64,000 nt of DNA. It comes from Treponema sp. (GTDB lineage Bacteria; Spirochaetota; Spirochaetia; Treponematales; Treponemataceae). Positions 1-9,010 of this stretch are shown here, piece by piece; the first letter of the stretch is position 1; every line of letters begins with the position of its first letter. Location of the stretch: the NCBI GenBank assembly GCA_017470605.1, contig JAFUYH010000031.1, forward strand, positions 36,481 to 100,480, given 5' to 3'. The notes under the pieces were generated by a model. It made no database searches. It was not told where the DNA came from and worked only from the letters and a program-made list of their open reading frames with translations. The position numbers and the translations under genes were made by a program.

Positions 1-273
1 TGCAGGTGCAGTATTTTTTGCCATTGGCTCCAGAAGAATTGTTGGCTTTGTTTCACTCACCTCGCCTATCTGCTGAGCAACCATAAAACGATGCCCCTCA
101 CCACAGGAAATAATAGGACTTCCAAGTTCGAGCCCCTTAAGACGCAACAAAGTTTCCTGAATCATAGTACGCTCACTAACGAGCGGCAAAAACTGTTTTG
201 GATGGTCGCCCCAACTCAAAGGCCAGAGACGGGTGCCGGCACCACCGGAGAGGATGATTGGAATTAATGTCAT
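1..273 (-). CDS. manC: Mannose-1-phosphate guanylyltransferase, N-terminal part (cut by window edge)
   Basis: The first 91 codons are present; the rest lies beyond position 1. The N-terminus carries the nucleotidyltransferase signature LSGGAGTRLWPLS (residues 8-20) followed by HPKQFLPL with the substrate-contacting lysine near residue 26, which is characteristic of GDP-mannose pyrophosphorylases. The enzyme makes GDP-mannose from mannose-1-P and GTP in the cytoplasm, the substrate of Gmd and then Fcl encoded just upstream, so together they give GDP-L-fucose for the polysaccharide. It is the last gene of the operon visible here and is separated from fcl by a terminator-like hairpin. The ATG at 273 has no strong Shine-Dalgarno. 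This ORF is shorter than the family only because of the window edge. Confidence 0.88.
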   Translation of the reverse strand, partial: MTLIPIILSGGAGTRLWPLSWGDHPKQFLPLVSERTMIQETLLRLKGLELGSPIISCGEGHRFMVAQQIGEVSETKPTILLEPMAKNTAPA

Positions 274-289
274 GGATTTACCTCAAAAG

Positions 290-323
290 AGAAAAATAAA
301 AACAGCCCTCGGAATGAAGGCTG
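290..323 (-). terminator. Intrinsic terminator between fcl and manC
   Basis: On the minus strand CAGCC (323-319) pairs with GGCTG (307-303) across an 11-nt loop, followed by TTTTTATTTTT. It lies inside the operon between fcl and manC, so it must be partly read through for manC to be expressed. This is a plausible target of the LoaP antiterminator encoded at 19.2 kb. Confidence 0.6.
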
Positions 324-359
324 CTTAAAAAAGAAAAGAATTTATTGTTTTATATGATT

Positions 360-1337
360 TTACTTTCTTACATCCCCATGCAAGAAATCGTTGTAAGCAA
401 TTTCTACCCCATGGCGAACATCAACTTTAGCATTCCAGCCAAGAGCATTCAGACGAGTTACATCACAAAGTTTACGCGGTGTACCATTTGGTTTTGATGG
501 ATCCCATTCCATTTTACACTTACGTCCATCTTTACGAACATCTGCATAAACAACATCTTCTATAGTTTCTGCAAGTTCTTTTATTGTGCATTCCTTACCG
601 GTTCCTACATTTACAAAGTCACCAGTTGGAGTTCGCAAATCAGAAGCATCTTTGTTTTCCATAAGATAAACAACTGCCTCTGCAAGGTCGCCAGCATAAA
701 GAAATTCACGTAGTGGAGATCCATCACCCCAAAGATGAACCACATCTTCACCACTAGCTTTTGCTTCATGGAATTTACGAATCATTGCAGGAAATACATG
801 GCTTCCTTGAAGTTCGTAGTTATCACCAAAACCATAAAGATTTGTTGGCATAACACTCAAGAAGTTTGTTCCAAACTGCTTGTTATATGCTGTACAAAGT
901 TTGATTACACTGATTTTTGCAAGAGCATAAGCATCATTTGTTGGCTCAAGAGGGCCTGTCAAAAGTGACTCTTCCTTAATTGGCTGTTCCGCCATCTTAG
1001 GATAAATACATGTTGAACCAAGATTCATCAGTTTCTTTACACCATTCACTCGGGCAGCCTCTACGACATTAAAACCGATTACCATATTCTGATAGATAAA
1101 ATCTGCAGGATAAGTTGAGTTAGCTCCGATTCCACCGACATGAGCTGCCGCCAGAAAAACATATTCCGGTTTTTCAGTAGCAAAAAAATCATTCACAGCA
1201 GCCTGATTAAGCAAATCAAGTTCTTTATGTGTACGAGTAATAATGTTTGAATAGCCTTTTTCTTTTAGACAACGTACGATAGCCCCACCAACAAGACCAC
1301 GGTGTCCTGCTACATAGATTTTTGAAGATTTATTCAT
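360..1337 (-). CDS. fcl: GDP-L-fucose synthase (GDP-4-keto-6-deoxymannose epimerase/reductase)
   Basis: A 325-residue short-chain dehydrogenase/reductase of normal family length. The Rossmann signature GHRGLVG is at residues 11-17, GSTCIYP with the catalytic Ser at 107-113, and the Tyr-x3-Lys pair is Y137/K141 (YALAK). It converts GDP-4-keto-6-deoxy-D-mannose, made by Gmd, to GDP-L-fucose with NADPH. It lies downstream of gmd but is separated from it by a two-gene hicBA module, and manC follows, so all GDP-fucose genes are in the same operon. The product implies a fucose-containing surface polysaccharide. Assignment is firm; the start ATG at 1337 begins MNKSSKIYVAGHRG, which matches the family N-terminus. 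Confidence 0.95.
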   Translation of the reverse strand: MNKSSKIYVAGHRGLVGGAIVRCLKEKGYSNIITRTHKELDLLNQAAVNDFFATEKPEYVFLAAAHVGGIGANSTYPADFIYQNMVIGFNVVEAARVNGVKKLMNLGSTCIYPKMAEQPIKEESLLTGPLEPTNDAYALAKISVIKLCTAYNKQFGTNFLSVMPTNLYGFGDNYELQGSHVFPAMIRKFHEAKASGEDVVHLWGDGSPLREFLYAGDLAEAVVYLMENKDASDLRTPTGDFVNVGTGKECTIKELAETIEDVVYADVRKDGRKCKMEWDPSKPNGTPRKLCDVTRLNALGWNAKVDVRHGVEIAYNDFLHGDVRK

Positions 1338-1349
1338 ATTCTTTCTCCA

Positions 1350-1565
1350 TCAAAAGCCAAATAAAGATTTATCTAATTTTGATGCTCTGATAATTGAGTA
1401 TATTGTACCTATTGGAATTTGATTATTCCCATGACAAGGAACAATAGTTGTTGCCCCAGACTGAGGATTATGCCATTTTTGATGAGAACCTTTCTGTCCT
1501 ATTTGTATAAAGCCATTATCTTTCAAGACAGAAATTATTTGCTTTGATGATAATCGTACTGGCAT
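1350..1565 (-). CDS. hicA: HicA-family toxin (mRNA interferase)
   Basis: A 71-residue protein with the compact double-stranded-RNA-binding-like fold pattern of HicA: GQKGSHQKW around residues 23-31, where His28 corresponds to the catalytic histidine, then IVPCHGNNQIPIGTIYSII at 41-59. HicA cleaves mRNA and is neutralised by HicB. Its ATG directly follows the hicB stop codon (TAA then ATG), with no separate Shine-Dalgarno, so translation is probably coupled. The gene order antitoxin-then-toxin is the reverse of the classic hicAB order. The pair is inserted between gmd and fcl, facing the same way as the operon. Confidence 0.85.
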   Translation of the reverse strand: MPVRLSSKQIISVLKDNGFIQIGQKGSHQKWHNPQSGATTIVPCHGNNQIPIGTIYSIIRASKLDKSLFGF

Positions 1566-1766
1566 TTATACGACCATTTGTAATACTTTTGATTTTTCAG
1601 GAACAAGGAAGTCAGAAGGTTCAAAAAACAATTCAGCAGCTTCCCTAAAATTTTCAGAAGCTTCTTCTTGAGTCGCACCGCAAGAATTGATACCTGGCAA
1701 TTCTGGACAATAGGCAGCCCAAGAATTAACTACATCATCATATTCCAACACAACACGCAAAGTCAT
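1566..1766 (-). CDS. hicB: HicB-family antitoxin (short form)
   Basis: I start this gene at the ATG at 1766 rather than 1814, because AGGAGG lies 7 nt upstream of it and the family begins here (MTLRVVLEYDD). The product is then 66 residues, containing only the partial RNase-H-like HicB domain with the conserved CPELPGINSCG segment (about residues 20-30) and an EEA-x-NFREAAELFF helix. There is no C-terminal HTH or ribbon-helix-helix domain, so it may neutralise HicA without acting as a DNA-binding autorepressor. No separate promoter is obvious in the 51 bp after gmd, so expression may depend on the polysaccharide operon. Confidence 0.82.
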   Translation of the reverse strand: MTLRVVLEYDDVVNSWAAYCPELPGINSCGATQEEASENFREAAELFFEPSDFLVPEKSKVLQMVV

Positions 1767-1817
1767 ATTTGAACCTCCTGATAATAATATAGCACCTAAA
1801 AAATCAAAAGGCAATCT

Positions 1818-2897
1818 TTATCTCTGATGTAAAGTTTTTTCTGCCTTTACATATTCCATATCATGTTTCATCATGATTTTTACAAGTTCAGGGAAGGTTG
1901 TTTTTGTTGGATTCCATCCAAGAACCGATTTTGCTTTTGTTGGGTCACCAAGAAGAGTTTCAACTTCTGCAGGGCGGAAATATTTAGGATCTACTTCAAT
2001 AAGAACTTCTCCAGTTGCTTTGTTGTATCCTTTTTCATTTACACCTTCACCTTTGAATTCAATTTCAATTCCAGCTTCACGGAAAGCATACTGACAGAAT
2101 TCACGTACTGAATGCTGTTCCCCTGTCGCAACTACAAAGTCATCCGGCTTATCCTGCTGCAAAATCAACCACATACATTCAACATAGTCTTTTGCATATC
2201 CCCAGTCACGAAGCGCATTTAAGTTTCCAAGATAAAGTTTTTTCTGCAAGCCCTGTGCAATACGAGATGCTGCAAGCGTAATCTTACGAGTAACAAAAGT
2301 TTCACCACGGCGTTCTGATTCATGATTAAACAAGATGCCGTTTGAACAGAACATACCGTAAGACTCACGATAGTTCTTCATAATCCAGAAACCATACATT
2401 TTAGCAACGGCATATGGGGAACGAGGATAGAAAGGAGTTGTTTCCTTCTGTGGAACTTCCTGAACAAGTCCAAAAAGTTCAGATGTAGAAGCCTGATAAA
2501 TGCGACAGGTCTTTTCCATACCCAGAAAGTGAACAGCCTCAAGGATACGAAGAACACCAGTTGCATCGCAGTCAGCAGTATATTCAGGAACTTCAAAAGA
2601 AACCTGTACATGACTCTGTGCACCAAGATTATAAATTTCTATAGGTTTAATTTCTCGAATTAGACGAATAAGACTTTCTGAATCAGTAAGGTCTCCATAA
2701 TGAAGATAAATCTTACGATTCTTGTGCATATCTTCAATTGCATCATCAAGATAAAGATGTTCTATACGACCAGTATTGAATGATGATGAACGACGGATAA
2801 TACCATGAACTTCATAGCCTTTTTCTAGCAAAAACTCTGCAAGAAAAGAACCGTCTTGTCCTGTTATTCCTGTAATAAGGGCAATTTTATTTTCCAT
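1818..2897 (-). CDS. gmd: GDP-mannose 4,6-dehydratase
   Basis: A 359-residue extended SDR of typical length. The nucleotide-binding motif GITGQDG is at residues 10-16. The catalytic segment QASTSELFG is at about 135-143, with T138 and E140, and the Tyr-x3-Lys pair is Y162/K166. The Gmd-specific stretch [15 protein letters not shown] is at about 191-205. It dehydrates GDP-D-mannose to GDP-4-keto-6-deoxy-D-mannose, the precursor of GDP-L-fucose (and potentially GDP-rhamnose). An AAAACTCCT stretch (AGGAGT on the coding strand) precedes the ATG. It is the first fucose gene after the AT-rich glycosyltransferase block and its base composition is closer to the flanking chromosome. Confidence 0.96.
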   Translation of the reverse strand: MENKIALITGITGQDGSFLAEFLLEKGYEVHGIIRRSSSFNTGRIEHLYLDDAIEDMHKNRKIYLHYGDLTDSESLIRLIREIKPIEIYNLGAQSHVQVSFEVPEYTADCDATGVLRILEAVHFLGMEKTCRIYQASTSELFGLVQEVPQKETTPFYPRSPYAVAKMYGFWIMKNYRESYGMFCSNGILFNHESERRGETFVTRKITLAASRIAQGLQKKLYLGNLNALRDWGYAKDYVECMWLILQQDKPDDFVVATGEQHSVREFCQYAFREAGIEIEFKGEGVNEKGYNKATGEVLIEVDPKYFRPAEVETLLGDPTKAKSVLGWNPTKTTFPELVKIMMKHDMEYVKAEKTLHQR

Positions 2898-2943
2898 AGG
2901 AAAAACTCCTTGTATTTATATATTTGTTTATTCTTTAATTATT

Positions 2944-4479
2944 TTACAAATTTTTAATTTCTGAATCCATCCATTCTAATTGAATAAAAAACGAATTTTT
3001 CATATCCTTAATAAGTTGTTCATAAGTTTTTGTTTCATAATTATTTACAGGATTCCAGTCTGTCCACATCGTTTCATTCCTTTCAGCTGCTCGATGAATT
3101 AACTCATATTGTTCCTCAATAAAAAGTGGAATTCTTTCTTCCCAAATGGGTTTATATTCTAACCACTTTTCCTTTACTTTATTTACAAAACTTGGATCCT
3201 TAAATAATTGCGCATAATAAAACGAAGGTTTCGCAAAAAACCTTTTTGTTCCCCTTATACCAAAAGTCCATGCATCTAAATCCCAAGGAGGACCAAAATA
3301 AAGTTTATTATCACCTCGTTTCTTATATATATACAAATTCTTGCTTCTCGCAGCTTCTTCGTTTAATGCTATTTCTTCTACAAACCACCAATTTATAATG
3401 GAATCTAGATCTAAATATTGTTCATAATCATGTGCTTCTAGGTTATTATCACTATAAAGTAAACTTTCTACATTATTAATATGAGATTGTATGTATAAAA
3501 ACTGCTCATTTGGAACATTTTCTTCAGGTTCTTTCAATATCCAATATAATTTTGAAAGAGTGGGATACCAGGGTGTAGTAGTAGTTTTATTAAAATAATC
3601 AGTTACAAAGGAATAATTTTCTACTGGATTTTTATCTAAAGAAGTATTATCTATCTCTAACAAATATCCTCCAGTAATTTTATCTTTATCTAAATCTTTT
3701 TCTTTTAATTTATCTATATTAATCTTTTCTTTTTCAATATCAATTTTTTCACATAAATAATACAATCCTTTATGTTCACCATTTAATATCAATTCAACAA
3801 ATTGTCCAGATTGTACCCACTCATAATCAGTTAAACGAGCTATTTCAAAAGCCGTTGCATTATGTAGTTGCGTTCTATCATAATAAGCATTTGCAAGTAA
3901 AACCCATTTTTTGCTACTTTTCATACCAAGAATACTTTGCTTTTCATCGAATTTTATATTATATGGTTTCTTTTCTTGAAGCCATGTTGAATTACCCCTT
4001 CCTTTTATTCCAGCTTTTCCCAATTCTTGTTTTCCATTAAATGTAATAAGGTTTACATCGCAATCTTCCACTCTGATTTCTTTACTCATAATAGGTTGCC
4101 CATCAGGAGTATTTATCATTAATATTGGTAAATCATAAATGATAATTTTTTTCTTTTCTGGATTAATACTTACGAATGGATCTTCAACTTCAACAGGGAC
4201 ACAAAAATTTGAGTAATCAGCACAATCGTAACATTTTTCATTACCATGTGTATCAATAATTATTGATTGCATATTAGATAAATCTTCATCATTTGATACA
4301 GAAAAATGGAAACCTGATTTATTTATAAAAAAAGGAGTATATTCTTTTCCACTTGATGTTCGTAATTTTATGGTTGCATTTTCTGTTGAAGTTTCATATT
4401 CCTCTGAGTTTGAATTGTTACAAGAAATAAAAACTAAAAATATACAGAAAAATAAAAAAATGCAAACCTTATTCTTCAT
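2944..4479 (-). CDS. CotH-kinase-family lipoprotein
   Basis: The N-terminus is a lipoprotein signal peptide (hydrophobic residues 5-19, lipobox VFISC with Cys20), so the 511-residue protein is expected to be exported and membrane-anchored. The body has the CotH kinase-like motifs in order: GRGNSTW (160-166) with K/PYNIKF after it, GLYYLCEKIDI (238-248), SKNLYIYK (379-386) and the metal/active-site-like GPPWDLD (397-402). CotH proteins are atypical kinases known from spore coats and also found in non-spore-formers. It overlaps the preceding glycosyltransferase by 11 bp, so it is translationally linked to polysaccharide synthesis. Its substrate is unknown; an extracytoplasmic kinase or glycan-associated function are both possible. 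Confidence 0.8.
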   Translation of the reverse strand: MKNKVCIFLFFCIFLVFISCNNSNSEEYETSTENATIKLRTSSGKEYTPFFINKSGFHFSVSNDEDLSNMQSIIIDTHGNEKCYDCADYSNFCVPVEVEDPFVSINPEKKKIIIYDLPILMINTPDGQPIMSKEIRVEDCDVNLITFNGKQELGKAGIKGRGNSTWLQEKKPYNIKFDEKQSILGMKSSKKWVLLANAYYDRTQLHNATAFEIARLTDYEWVQSGQFVELILNGEHKGLYYLCEKIDIEKEKINIDKLKEKDLDKDKITGGYLLEIDNTSLDKNPVENYSFVTDYFNKTTTTPWYPTLSKLYWILKEPEENVPNEQFLYIQSHINNVESLLYSDNNLEAHDYEQYLDLDSIINWWFVEEIALNEEAARSKNLYIYKKRGDNKLYFGPPWDLDAWTFGIRGTKRFFAKPSFYYAQLFKDPSFVNKVKEKWLEYKPIWEERIPLFIEEQYELIHRAAERNETMWTDWNPVNNYETKTYEQLIKDMKNSFFIQLEWMDSEIKNL

Positions 4480-5320
4480 TTATATCCTCTCTATTAAATT
4501 CTTTAATCTCGTTGAGAATTTGTTTGTTCATTAATCTTCTTTCATTATCAAAGAACCAACCAAATTTATTAAAATATTTTATTGCACTTTTTATATGAAT
4601 CCGAAGCATTTTCCAATTTTTATAACTTTCCTTTGCATGATTATGTACAATTGTAACTTTCGGATAATATATTGTCTTTGCTACGCGATGTATTCTACGT
4701 ATAAGATCAAAATCTTCACAATACATAAAATACCCCTCATCAAAGAAAAGATTATTGTTCTTAAGAGTAGAAAGTCGCAATAACATAAAACAACCACTCA
4801 AACAAGGCGGATTCATTATCTTATTATAGCCAGAATTACGGAGTTCATAACGATTATTTATTTGTGTAATCAATTTTGTTCTTGGAAAAAATCGACGAAA
4901 AATTAAATCAAAAGGAGTTGGAAGGAGCTTACATAAATATTGAAGTTCACCATCAGGATAAATAACCTTTGGGAGAATATAGCTTACATCCCTATTTAAT
5001 TCCATAAAGGAAACTAATTCTGACAATACTTCTTTTCCAAAATAGATATCAGGATTAAGAACAATATGATAATCACTTCCTATTTCAATGGCAGAATGAA
5101 GAGCGATATTATGACTTGATCCATATCCAGTATTTTCATGCGGAAGATATTCAATTATTTCATTTATTTGAGATTCTTTGAATAGTTTTTTATTCTCATC
5201 AGAAGGACAGTTATCTATAATATATAGTTTATCTAAACAATTTGCTTCAGCTATTGAGTTAATTATCATATTAATTTGAGATATAGATGTTTTATAAATC
5301 ACAATACTTGCTGTTAACAT
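4469..5320 (-). CDS. Family 2 glycosyltransferase (rhamnosyltransferase/WbbL-like)
   Basis: A 283-residue GT-A protein. DNCPSD at about 36-41 and NTGYGSSHNIAL at 63-74 are typical of the WbbL/RfbF branch. The divalent-metal motif is NPD at 89-91, and YMYCEDFDLIRR near residue 202-213 carries the acidic base region. There are no membrane segments. It probably adds one sugar of the repeat unit in the cytoplasm. It is packed in the operon, 18 bp after the acetyltransferase and overlapping the CotH-like gene by 11 bp. Donor sugar cannot be read from sequence. Confidence 0.85.
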   Translation of the reverse strand: MLTASIVIYKTSISQINMIINSIAEANCLDKLYIIDNCPSDENKKLFKESQINEIIEYLPHENTGYGSSHNIALHSAIEIGSDYHIVLNPDIYFGKEVLSELVSFMELNRDVSYILPKVIYPDGELQYLCKLLPTPFDLIFRRFFPRTKLITQINNRYELRNSGYNKIMNPPCLSGCFMLLRLSTLKNNNLFFDEGYFMYCEDFDLIRRIHRVAKTIYYPKVTIVHNHAKESYKNWKMLRIHIKSAIKYFNKFGWFFDNERRLMNKQILNEIKEFNREDINEE

Positions 5321-5338
5321 AATTATTCAAAAAAAAAA

Positions 5339-5920
5339 TTAGATTTTTTCCCATTTCTTTGCTGAAAAGTTATATTGTTTTATTACTTTTGCAGGATTCC
5401 CTACCGCAATAGAGTTTGGAGGTATATCTTTTGTTACGACGCTGTTTGCCCCAATTATGCTGTTTGCGCCGATAGTTACACCAGGAAGAATAGAACATAA
5501 TTCTCCAATCCAAACATTATTACAAATTTCAACGGGAGCACTAAAGAGTTTCCTATTTTTGGCAATTTCGTTCGGATTTGAATCTTCTGCATCACCATTA
5601 TAGGAGCCATGATTTAAATCACTTATAAATACCTTACTAGCAATAAGTACATTATCACCAATTTTTACTTTTTCCAAAGCAGCAATGTGTACATAATCGT
5701 TAATTTGAACATTTTCACCAAAACTTAATGCTTTTATCCCATTTTCTGAAAATGATTCTATTCGGCATCCATAACCAGTTGTTAGCTTATTTCCAAAATC
5801 AATTCCGTTTTTATTTCGTATATCAATAGGTAAACGCAGTAATCGTGCAGAAGGAATTTCTATTTTTGTATATAAAAAACATCGAGAAAGATATAAAATT
5901 TCTTTTAAAGTTCTTTTCAT
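5339..5920 (-). CDS. Hexapeptide-repeat O-acetyltransferase
   Basis: A 193-residue left-handed beta-helix protein: repeated [LIV]-G-x4 turns from about residue 40 on, the acceptor-activating histidine in DLNHGSY (about 101-107), and the C-terminal run VTIGANSIIGANSVVTKDI / VGNPAKVIKQ common to WcaF, maltose and chloramphenicol xenobiotic acetyltransferases. It likely O- or N-acetylates a sugar of the polysaccharide repeat with acetyl-CoA. It directly abuts the upstream glycosyltransferase gene. The AT-rich composition matches the neighbouring cluster genes. Confidence 0.85.
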   Translation of the reverse strand: MKRTLKEILYLSRCFLYTKIEIPSARLLRLPIDIRNKNGIDFGNKLTTGYGCRIESFSENGIKALSFGENVQINDYVHIAALEKVKIGDNVLIASKVFISDLNHGSYNGDAEDSNPNEIAKNRKLFSAPVEICNNVWIGELCSILPGVTIGANSIIGANSVVTKDIPPNSIAVGNPAKVIKQYNFSAKKWEKI

Positions 5921-7039
5921 TTATTCCGCATGTATAATTTTATTAATTAGCTCTTCCCAATTTTTACAATAAGGCTCTTCAATTTCAAGTTGAGCAACTT
6001 GATTAAAAACTGGAGATTCTTGATTGGTAATTACAGATTTTATGATTTCTGCTAACTGCATTTCATTCAGCGGGTCAAAAAATGAGACTTGTTTAGCACC
6101 ACTTGCAGCTTCATAAGCATAAGGTAAATCTGCAAGAATCATTTTTTTTTCATATAATTTATATTCAGATATTGGTAATCCCCATGTTTCAAGTAAACTT
6201 GGGAATATCAGACATTCAGAACTTCTATAATACTCTTCACATTCATCTCTAGTGAGCAAACCTAAGAAATGAAGATGTTTATCACATTTGTATTTTTCAA
6301 CTATATTATGACTATATTTATTCTCGGAGCCATCAATTGTTAAAAATATATTCCAATCATCAATAAGTTCTCTATCTCTATTAAGAATATCAGAAGCTTT
6401 ACATATTATCTCAAAATTCTTAAAATCTCGTGGATATGAATTAAAAAAGAATTGATTCTTTTGAAACTTACCATCATATGATGACAAAAGTTTTTTTTCA
6501 TTCTCAGGTTTAGCTACAATTATTTTTTCTTTTGGTTGCTTACACAATTCTGATATTTTGTATCTAAACCAATTCTGTTGAACAATACATGCCGTAGTTT
6601 TTTTTACATTTAAACAATACAAGTATCTATAAAAAATCACAAAAAGATTGAACTTCCAGTTTAACTTTAATCCTTTTGGTTTCTTAAAAAAAGGGGAGGA
6701 ATTATGCATATATGTATAAAGATATTTTACACGAACATTAGGTGTTATATCATGTAATGAAAGCCATACAATAGGTTGATATTTTAACGACAAGAAATAA
6801 AAATATATGTATTCATAAAATGCTCGAAAAAGCCAGTTTTTCTTAGCTTTTGGATAAGCAATATATGTTATGTTCTTATACTCTGGAAGCAGAGAAATAC
6901 TGTGAACAAGTATATAAATCGTATATTTATTGTCTTTGTTAAAAGTCGAAAACTCCTGGACACATTTTTTTAATATAGAAAGCCCACCACCTTCAACAAG
7001 ATTTACAGCAGAAACAATAATGGTTTTTGAGTTTTTCAT
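5921..7039 (-). CDS. GT4-type (GT-B fold) glycosyltransferase
   Basis: A 372-residue GT-B glycosyltransferase. The C-terminal half has the retaining GT4 signature FPSLLETWGLPISEYKLYEKK (about residues 281-301) with the conserved Glu pair of the EX7E motif, preceded by HFLGLLTRDECEEYYRSS. The N-terminal half begins KTIIVSAVNLVEGGGLSILKK, typical of nucleotide-sugar transferases with an early Gly-rich loop. It probably transfers a hexose or deoxyhexose onto the lipid-linked repeat unit. It is 15 bp downstream of the preceding GT2. Confidence 0.83.
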   Translation of the reverse strand: MKNSKTIIVSAVNLVEGGGLSILKKCVQEFSTFNKDNKYTIYILVHSISLLPEYKNITYIAYPKAKKNWLFRAFYEYIYFYFLSLKYQPIVWLSLHDITPNVRVKYLYTYMHNSSPFFKKPKGLKLNWKFNLFVIFYRYLYCLNVKKTTACIVQQNWFRYKISELCKQPKEKIIVAKPENEKKLLSSYDGKFQKNQFFFNSYPRDFKNFEIICKASDILNRDRELIDDWNIFLTIDGSENKYSHNIVEKYKCDKHLHFLGLLTRDECEEYYRSSECLIFPSLLETWGLPISEYKLYEKKMILADLPYAYEAASGAKQVSFFDPLNEMQLAEIIKSVITNQESPVFNQVAQLEIEEPYCKNWEELINKIIHAE

Positions 7040-7054
7040 AATTCAAATAATACA

Positions 7055-7762
7055 CTAATTCTTTTTAATAAGATTCTTAAAGAACCTTTTGAGAAGACCA
7101 AAATAGTAAAATTTTCTAGAAATTTCTTTTAAAAATCTTAACGATTCTTTATCAAATTTTTCTTTATTCGAACTAATACCATTCGTATCATAAATCGACA
7201 CAATGATATCTTTTTTTTCAACGACTTTCTTAGCACAAAGACATTTATATAACCAGACTCTATCTGCTATAATTCGATAGTCTTCATCGAAAAGATTATC
7301 AGATAAAGCTTTTTTTCTTGCAAAAATAGCCTGATGACAAATCATCCGTTCCATAATGAACATGTTTTTTGTTATTTTCTTTGGATAATAACAAAGTTTC
7401 CTATCTTGAGTAATTGCCTTTCCATAAATTATATCAGCATTACTTTCATTCTTAAAAATATTACTTATAACTTTTTCATCATAAAATACATCACCAGAAT
7501 TCAAAAAGAAAAGCCATTCTCCAGATGCAAGTTTAACACCCTTATTCATAGCATTGTAAATACCTGTATCAGACTCTGATACAATTCTAGAAATACTTTC
7601 TGAATACTTTTTACATATTTCAAGCGTTCCATCAGTACTATTTCCATCTATAACAAGATACTCAATATTTTGATAATCCTGAGAAATCACACTTTTTATA
7701 GTTTCTTCTATATGTTCAACATCATTATATACAACTGTTATTATTGAAATCTTATCTTGCAT
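7055..7762 (-). CDS. Family 2 glycosyltransferase (WcaA-like)
   Basis: A 235-residue GT-A enzyme. SIITVVYNDVEHIEETIKS opens the nucleotide-binding domain, DGNSTDGTLEI (about 39-49) and SESDTGIYNAMNKG (about 62-75) are the WcaA/colanic-acid-type signatures, and FFLNSGDVFY has the metal-binding acidic residue. It overlaps wzy by 11 bp (7752-7762), suggesting coupled translation. Donor and acceptor unknown. Confidence 0.85.
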   Translation of the reverse strand: MQDKISIITVVYNDVEHIEETIKSVISQDYQNIEYLVIDGNSTDGTLEICKKYSESISRIVSESDTGIYNAMNKGVKLASGEWLFFLNSGDVFYDEKVISNIFKNESNADIIYGKAITQDRKLCYYPKKITKNMFIMERMICHQAIFARKKALSDNLFDEDYRIIADRVWLYKCLCAKKVVEKKDIIVSIYDTNGISSNKEKFDKESLRFLKEISRKFYYFGLLKRFFKNLIKKN

Positions 7763-8978
7763 TCTTAATACCCCCCTTATTCAATAAAGAAAAGCATCTT
7801 TTATTGTTTGTCAAAAACATTTTTATCTCTTGAAAGGATAAATAAAGATAATGAATAAAAAAGAAAGAATATCCTAATTGGCTTTGATATGGACGTTGCA
7901 AAAATAATAAAAAAATAATTAGATATTCAAATTTTAATGATGAACAAAATGCTATAAAACATATAATTATAAAAAGGTAATAAAGAACAGAATTAAATAA
8001 TCCATTTAATGCCAAGCAAGATAAAGGATTTTCTCCTATAACTCCATAACGCCTTAATATTTCTTTAGATCCAAGCAAATAATTACCAAAAAGAACTCCA
8101 TTATCTTTGATTGATTTTATACAACCATCAATCTGTCCATTTCTTGAATTTCCTTTAAAAGTCCCCTTCGTTGAATCAAATTGCAGACGACTAAATAAAA
8201 ATCTATTCAAAAAGTCATAAAAAACTGTAAAAATAAAAAATGTTAGAATCCCTAAAATTACAAGAGCTATTTTTCGTTGATTTTTATTGAGTTGCTTATA
8301 AAGCGGTATACAAAAAACAATAAAACATAAAAAATGTGTAAGTGATACAGTAATAAACCCCATAAGTAACATTACTAATGTCATTAAAGGATTTTGTTTA
8401 TAATGAATACGTAAGGCACATATTGCACAAATAAAGAAACTAAAAGCTCCTGGCTCATCATATATTCCTGATGGTCTGATAAATTTTCCCAATACTGCAT
8501 TTGAAAATGTTGATAAATATAAATAGTTTTCTCTTGTATCTGGATTCCTAATAATCAATAAAGGCTTTTGTCCAATTAATGCATAAATAAAACCAATTAT
8601 AGCCCCTATTTCTAAAATTAATAAAAGTTTTGAACCAACATCTACAAATTTCTTTATATCCCTCTCATTTAATAAACAATAAAAAAATATATAACCTATT
8701 AACGCTGATAATATAAAAATATAATTTATACTCAAATAATGAAAGGATGTGACAGTCCCTAACCCCATTGTTGAAAAAATAACAAATAACAGATATTTTA
8801 CCTTATGTGTATGCTTTCTAATAAGTAATACATAAGCACAATAAAAACATATTAATAGAACACTTCCCCATCGAACTTTTAATCCTAAATGAAAAAGAAT
8901 TGGAGATGGTAAAATTAATATAAAAAAAACAACAAAAAGTGGTGGTATATTATCTTTATTACTGATTTGATTTTTCAT
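7752..8978 (-). CDS. O-antigen/polysaccharide polymerase (Wzy-like)
   Basis: A 408-residue, very hydrophobic protein with about ten predicted membrane spans and one larger extracytoplasmic loop in the centre-right (around residues 270-310, with NGQIDGCIKSIKDNG). Wzy polymerases have low sequence conservation, so the call rests on topology, length and context next to wzx and glycosyltransferases. Segments such as RPSGIYDEPGAFSFFICAI resemble the O-antigen polymerase/ligase region where Arg and Glu face the periplasm. It would polymerise repeat units on the outer face of the inner membrane. An O-antigen ligase is the main alternative. Confidence 0.75.
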   Translation of the reverse strand: MKNQISNKDNIPPLFVVFFILILPSPILFHLGLKVRWGSVLLICFYCAYVLLIRKHTHKVKYLLFVIFSTMGLGTVTSFHYLSINYIFILSALIGYIFFYCLLNERDIKKFVDVGSKLLLILEIGAIIGFIYALIGQKPLLIIRNPDTRENYLYLSTFSNAVLGKFIRPSGIYDEPGAFSFFICAICALRIHYKQNPLMTLVMLLMGFITVSLTHFLCFIVFCIPLYKQLNKNQRKIALVILGILTFFIFTVFYDFLNRFLFSRLQFDSTKGTFKGNSRNGQIDGCIKSIKDNGVLFGNYLLGSKEILRRYGVIGENPLSCLALNGLFNSVLYYLFIIICFIAFCSSLKFEYLIIFLLFLQRPYQSQLGYSFFFIHYLYLSFQEIKMFLTNNKRCFSLLNKGGIKNAR

Positions 8979-9010
8979 AATGTAACTAAAGGTTAAATAA
9001 TTATTCTTTA

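Noticed and set aside
1767..1814. Longer HicB starting at 1814
   Set aside because: The extra 16 residues precede a strong AGGAGG placed exactly for the ATG at 1766 and do not match the family.
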